Assembly (NCBI GenBank): GCA_013140975.1
Contig: JABFRV010000143.1
Location: forward strand, 1-38,321
From: Saprospiraceae bacterium
Lineage (GTDB): Bacteria > Bacteroidota > Bacteroidia > Chitinophagales > Saprospiraceae
Reading direction: 5' to 3'
DNA length: 38,321 nucleotides
This document shows, piece by piece, positions 34,602 through 38,321 of the stretch. Position numbers and translations under genes: made by a program. The first letter of the stretch is position 1. Each line of letters begins with the position of its first letter. The notes under the pieces are model-generated. The model was not told the DNA's origin and ran no database searches. It saw only the letters and a program-made list of their open reading frames with translations.

Positions 34602-35627
34602 TTAGTCTACCATATGCTGCAAGGATGATTGAATTGCCAAACGGGCTCGCTGAAGTTTTTCTTTTAATTTATTGATAAATTGACTTTGCTCCTTCATATT
34701 TCCATTCGAAATAGAAACAGAGTTGAGTATTAATTTGTCAAACCATTTTTCAGTATACTCACATAATACAGGACTAATAGATCTCATAAAGTTAGGGTTA
34801 TCATACGTACAGTATACAGCATCACGTGTTTTTGATTTAACAAATATAACATTATTAGTATGTGCTATTTCATTGTTATACAATTCAAATTTTCCTGTAT
34901 TTATTGATTTTTTTCGTAACGCTGATTTATCTTTAGAATGAATTAATTGTTCTAAAATATGAATAAGCTTTTCAAGTTCGTCACAAAGTAAGAGGCTTTC
35001 CTTTGGATCAACCATGAGGCCTGATTCAAGAAAATATTTTAGTTGATTAAAGGTGTTGTCCAGAACTGCTGTGTTCCATATTTCAATACTATTCATCGAA
35101 GAATAAAGCTCTAATACTTTATTCACATTTGAAATAAATTCAGAGTTGTTTTCAAATAATGAATAGTCGAATGGAACTAACTTGTCTTCTTTTTTCTTCC
35201 ATACAAAGTTGTAAAATACATTAAACTTAAATGCTATCAACTTGGGTGAAATAAAATAATAAAATAATGGAAGCTCTTTCGTTGCATAATAAATAATTGG
35301 GTCCAGCCGGTAAAGTTTTTCTAAATCACCTCGTATGGGATCCAAAAATTCTTTCTCATTAGCTACAGATCCATACAAAGATGGAAAATCGAAATAAATC
35401 TTGTCATCTGCGATCCCCAGAACCTCATCAAGGCTTATTCTAAAATGTCTGCAAAGAATTTCCGCTTCGTCAAGACTAAGCGTGCTTTCACCCTTCATCT
35501 TCTTATAAACCGTTGATTTTTGTAAATGAAGCAATTCCCCAACCTCATCCAACATATTCTTTTTTTCTGAGAAAAACTTACTTTCAATGAATTGAAATAT
35601 TTTAGTTGTTACTGATTGATTACTCAT
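34602..35627 (-). CDS. XRE-like helix-turn-helix transcriptional regulator
   Basis: A 341-residue protein from the ATG at 35627; an in-frame TTG at 35636 would add three residues (MSN). The N-terminal DNA-binding domain (about residues 22-72) has LDEVGELLHLQKSTVYKKM as the helix-turn-helix and LSLDEAEILCRHFRISLDEVLG following it, similar to XRE/Cro-type domains. The remaining 270 residues are helical and have no recognisable ligand domain; proteins of this form are common in Bacteroidota. It is divergent from the FAD/Fe-S dehydrogenase gene with only 60 bases between the starts, so it may control that gene and itself (inference). Confidence 0.75.
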   Translation of the reverse strand: MSNQSVTTKIFQFIESKFFSEKKNMLDEVGELLHLQKSTVYKKMKGESTLSLDEAEILCRHFRISLDEVLGIADDKIYFDFPSLYGSVANEKEFLDPIRGDLEKLYRLDPIIYYATKELPLFYYFISPKLIAFKFNVFYNFVWKKKEDKLVPFDYSLFENNSEFISNVNKVLELYSSMNSIEIWNTAVLDNTFNQLKYFLESGLMVDPKESLLLCDELEKLIHILEQLIHSKDKSALRKKSINTGKFELYNNEIAHTNNVIFVKSKTRDAVYCTYDNPNFMRSISPVLCEYTEKWFDKLILNSVSISNGNMKEQSQFINKLKEKLQRARLAIQSSLQHMVD

Positions 35628-35687
35628 ATTGCTCAATTATTGTGGCAATATAAAGGATTTCGATAATTTTACGGAAATTTTCATACG

Positions 35688-38321
35688 TTGTTAATTGAAG
35701 AATCACACTGGCGAGAATTAAAATCCGGAATTTCAGGAGAGATTGAATGGAGTGAATTGTACAAAGGTCTTTATGCAACTGATGCCAGTAATTATCAGAT
35801 TATTCCAGAAGCATGTGTTACTCCTGCCAATAAAAATGATCTTCTCGAAATAGTGAAATTTGCCAAAAAGCATAATGTTTCTATACTCCCGAGAGGGGGC
35901 GGTACGAGTCTTGTGGGACAGACCGTCGGAAAGTCAATTGTGGTTGATTTTACAAAACACATGAATAAGATCCTTGAATTAAACACAAAGGAAGAATGGG
36001 CCGTAGTTGAACCAGGTATTGTGAGAGATGAATTAAATCGTCATCTTCTTTCGCTTCAATTACATTTTGCTCCGGACCCGGCAACAACCAGCCGGGCTGC
36101 AGTTGGTGGCATGATTGCAAATAATTCAAGCGGCACCCGAAGCATTCTTTATGGCAAAACACTGGATCATGTAATAGAACTTGAAGTAATGCTTGATGAT
36201 GGTTCTGTTATTGTCTGTAAAAATCTACAGCAAGATGAATTAGAGAATAAACTCCAATTGCAAAACAAGGAGGGTGAAATTTATAGAACCCTATTCTCTA
36301 TAGTAACAAAAAATAGGAATGAAATTTCAGAACGCTTTCCAAAGGTAATGAGGAGAGTTGGTGGTTATAATCTTGACGAATTTTTAGATGGACCATGGAA
36401 TTTAAGCAAGATCATTGTTGGATCCGAAGGAACATTGGCAATCATACTATCTGCCAAAATTAAGTTAGTTGCAAATCCAAAAAATCAATGTATTTGTGCT
36501 GTACATTTTGATACTTTTTATGATTCCATAAAACATGTTCAGGAAATGGTAAAATTTCAACCCGCATCGGTTGAATTGTTAGGTGATCTGTTGATTGAAA
36601 AAAGTAAAGAAAATATTGAAACCAAAAGATATTGCGATTTTATGGTCGGAAACCCCAACAGTATTCAACTGGTGGAGTTTTTTGGAAATACTCCTAAAGA
36701 AGCTTTAGAGCAGGCTGAAAATATGAGACAACATCTTCTCAGTTTGAAAATTGGCTATGCACATCCCATTTTTACAGATAAGAAAACAATCGAAAATATT
36801 TTTACTATACGCAAAAAAGGATTAGGATTATTAATGGGTGTTAAAGGAAATCGTAAACCTATTGCATTCATTGAAGATGCTGCAGTTCCTTTAAAGCACC
36901 TTGCCGATTATATTATGGAGGTGTTTGATGTTTGTAAAAAATATCAAACTCCTGTTGTCGCCTACGCTCATGCAAGCGTTGGTTTATTGCATGTTAAACC
37001 ACTTTTAGACCTGCGTGATAAAGATGATATTGCAAGAATGAAAAGCATTTCGGATGAAGTTCTTGATCTTGTTATTAAATACAAGGGATCTTGGTCAGGA
37101 GAGCATGGTGATGGGTTGGCGAGAGGCCCATTCAATGAAAAATTCTTTGGCAAACAATTGTATTCAGCTTTTGTAGAATTAAAAAATTGTTTCGACCCTA
37201 ATAATATTTTCAATCCTGGAAAAATTATCAATACACCAAAACAGGATGAAAACCTCAGATATGGTCCAAAATATAAAGACCAGGATTTCCAATCCATATT
37301 TCATTATAGAGATGAAGGTGGCTTTCATGAATCTGTACACTTATGTAATGGTGTTGGTGAATGTAGAAAAGTTTCCGGGGGAACTATGTGCCCGACTTTT
37401 AGAGCAACACTAGATGAGAAAGATTCAACAAGAGGCAGGGCAAATATTCTTAGACTTGCAATGAGTGGGCAACTTGATAGCTATGGCCTATATAGCGAGA
37501 ATCTTACAGAAGTCCTGGATCTATGTATCTCCTGCAAAGCCTGTAAATCAGAATGTCCAAGTAATGTGGATATGTCCAAGCTAAAGTCAGAGATATTTCA
37601 TTACCAAAAAAAGAATAAATCCTTATCCTTAATTGATCGATTAATCATCAATCAGCAGATATTATCTGTTATTAGTTCAGGAATCTTCTCTTATGTAATG
37701 AATCCTTTTTTACGATTAAAATCTTTTAGAAAATTATTAGAAAAGGTTTCTGGACTAGATTCAAGAAGAATACTACCATTATACACAAATAAACCGTTTC
37801 AATCTATTCCTTTAACTACTAAGAATTCATCAAAGCAAGTCGTTTTATTTATTGACACATATATAAAGTATCATGAACCGAACATTGGGCATAAAGCAAT
37901 TCAACTATTAGAATATTTAGGTTATTCAGTTAATATTGTTCAAAAATCTTGTTGCCAGCGTCCCGCGATTTCAAAAGGATTGCTAGATCATGCTAAAAAG
38001 CATGGACTTGCTACTTTGCAAAAACTTGAACCTTTTCTTATTCAGAACATTCCCGTGCTTGTATGCGAACCCAGTTGTGCAACATCTTTAAAAGATGATC
38101 TCGTTGATCTTATGGATGATCCTTTATGGAGCAAACTCAGTCAAAACATTTATCTGCTTGAAGATTTTATTGTTCAAGAAAAAGAAAAAAATAACATTAT
38201 AAAAGATATCCCTTTGACAAAAGGTGATTTTCTTCTTCATGGACATTGTCATCAAAAATCAATCTTTACTACGCAAAGTATTCATAAAATATTTAAGAAT
38301 AAGGAAGGCGTAAGATGCAAT
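35688..38321 (+). CDS. FAD-linked and Fe-S 2-hydroxyacid dehydrogenase, YdiJ-like (partial, cut by window end)
   Basis: 878 codons are present and the frame is still open at the end. The start is a TTG at 35688, the only start codon between the upstream stop and the conserved region. The N-terminal half is a FAD-binding type 4/GlcD-like domain (PRGGGTSLVGQTVG, ANNSSGTRSILYG, GSEGTLAI), with GEHGDGLARG and FNPGKI closing the substrate-binding part. The C-terminal half resembles GlcF: [4Fe-4S] motifs (CNGVGECR...CP and CISCKACKSECP), then CCG-domain sites (CCQRP in place of CCG, EPSCATS, GHCHQK). The architecture fits D-lactate or D-2-hydroxyglutarate dehydrogenase of the YdiJ family (about 1000 residues), so roughly 100 or more residues are missing. 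Electrons would enter the quinone pool. Confidence 0.88.
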   Translation, partial: MLIEESHWRELKSGISGEIEWSELYKGLYATDASNYQIIPEACVTPANKNDLLEIVKFAKKHNVSILPRGGGTSLVGQTVGKSIVVDFTKHMNKILELNTKEEWAVVEPGIVRDELNRHLLSLQLHFAPDPATTSRAAVGGMIANNSSGTRSILYGKTLDHVIELEVMLDDGSVIVCKNLQQDELENKLQLQNKEGEIYRTLFSIVTKNRNEISERFPKVMRRVGGYNLDEFLDGPWNLSKIIVGSEGTLAIILSAKIKLVANPKNQCICAVHFDTFYDSIKHVQEMVKFQPASVELLGDLLIEKSKENIETKRYCDFMVGNPNSIQLVEFFGNTPKEALEQAENMRQHLLSLKIGYAHPIFTDKKTIENIFTIRKKGLGLLMGVKGNRKPIAFIEDAAVPLKHLADYIMEVFDVCKKYQTPVVAYAHASVGLLHVKPLLDLRDKDDIARMKSISDEVLDLVIKYKGSWSGEHGDGLARGPFNEKFFGKQLYSAFVELKNCFDPNNIFNPGKIINTPKQDENLRYGPKYKDQDFQSIFHYRDEGGFHESVHLCNGVGECRKVSGGTMCPTFRATLDEKDSTRGRANILRLAMSGQLDSYGLYSENLTEVLDLCISCKACKSECPSNVDMSKLKSEIFHYQKKNKSLSLIDRLIINQQILSVISSGIFSYVMNPFLRLKSFRKLLEKVSGLDSRRILPLYTNKPFQSIPLTTKNSSKQVVLFIDTYIKYHEPNIGHKAIQLLEYLGYSVNIVQKSCCQRPAISKGLLDHAKKHGLATLQKLEPFLIQNIPVLVCEPSCATSLKDDLVDLMDDPLWSKLSQNIYLLEDFIVQEKEKNNIIKDIPLTKGDFLLHGHCHQKSIFTTQSIHKIFKNKEGVRCN

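Overview
The window is AT-rich and reads as Bacteroidota, probably a Saprospiria-like member (the class is an inference). Three things support this. Two large extracellular proteins carry SprB-type repeats with type IX secretion (T9SS) signals: one CHU_C/gliding-motility type B and one type A. Several genes have Bacteroidota -7 boxes (TAnnTTTG) close to the start codon and no clear Shine-Dalgarno. A SusC-style TonB receptor has an N-terminal carboxypeptidase-regulatory domain. All genes look chromosomal. No tRNA, rRNA, IS element, CRISPR or phage gene was seen.

Layout. (1) 119-2467: a surface protein with a CHU_C sorting domain. (2) 2480-9610: an accessory module. A minus-strand operon encodes a DUF4331 protein with a T9SS tag, a TPR lipoprotein and a TonB-dependent receptor. 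Divergent from it lie an ECF sigma factor and its anti-sigma factor, which probably control it. (3) 9855-13611: a 1030-residue SprB-repeat protein and a small glycine-rich protein, each followed by a clear terminator. (4) 13797-26276: the most striking region, a plus-strand gene cluster for long-range electron transfer. (5) 26280-29414: the cytochrome c maturation protein CcsBA, convergent with that cluster. (6) 29621-33151: purH-coaX-outer membrane protein, a housekeeping operon. (7) 33362-38321: an ABC permease, an HTH regulator and a large FAD/Fe-S 2-hydroxyacid dehydrogenase cut by the window end.

The electron-transfer cluster encodes, in order: a fused NuoE-NuoF NAD(H) dehydrogenase module; a membrane b-type cytochrome with two His pairs; a membrane-anchored 2x[4Fe-4S] flavoprotein whose flavin domain looks circularly permuted; a 23-heme cytochrome c; a 58-heme cytochrome c; an outer membrane beta-barrel protein; and a double OB-fold lipoprotein. 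From the flavoprotein on, genes overlap by 11, 22 and 14 bases or sit 4 bases apart. The two cytochromes together hold 81 CxxCH motifs. I infer a route from cytoplasmic NADH (or quinol) across the inner membrane, along a periplasmic heme wire, to an outer membrane barrel: a candidate extracellular or trans-periplasmic electron conduit (or the reverse flow). CcsBA next door can supply heme attachment. The 58-heme protein is built from nine-heme units that grow in exact 75-residue, three-heme steps. The boundary between the two cytochrome genes falls inside a three-heme unit, as if one ancestral chain had been split.
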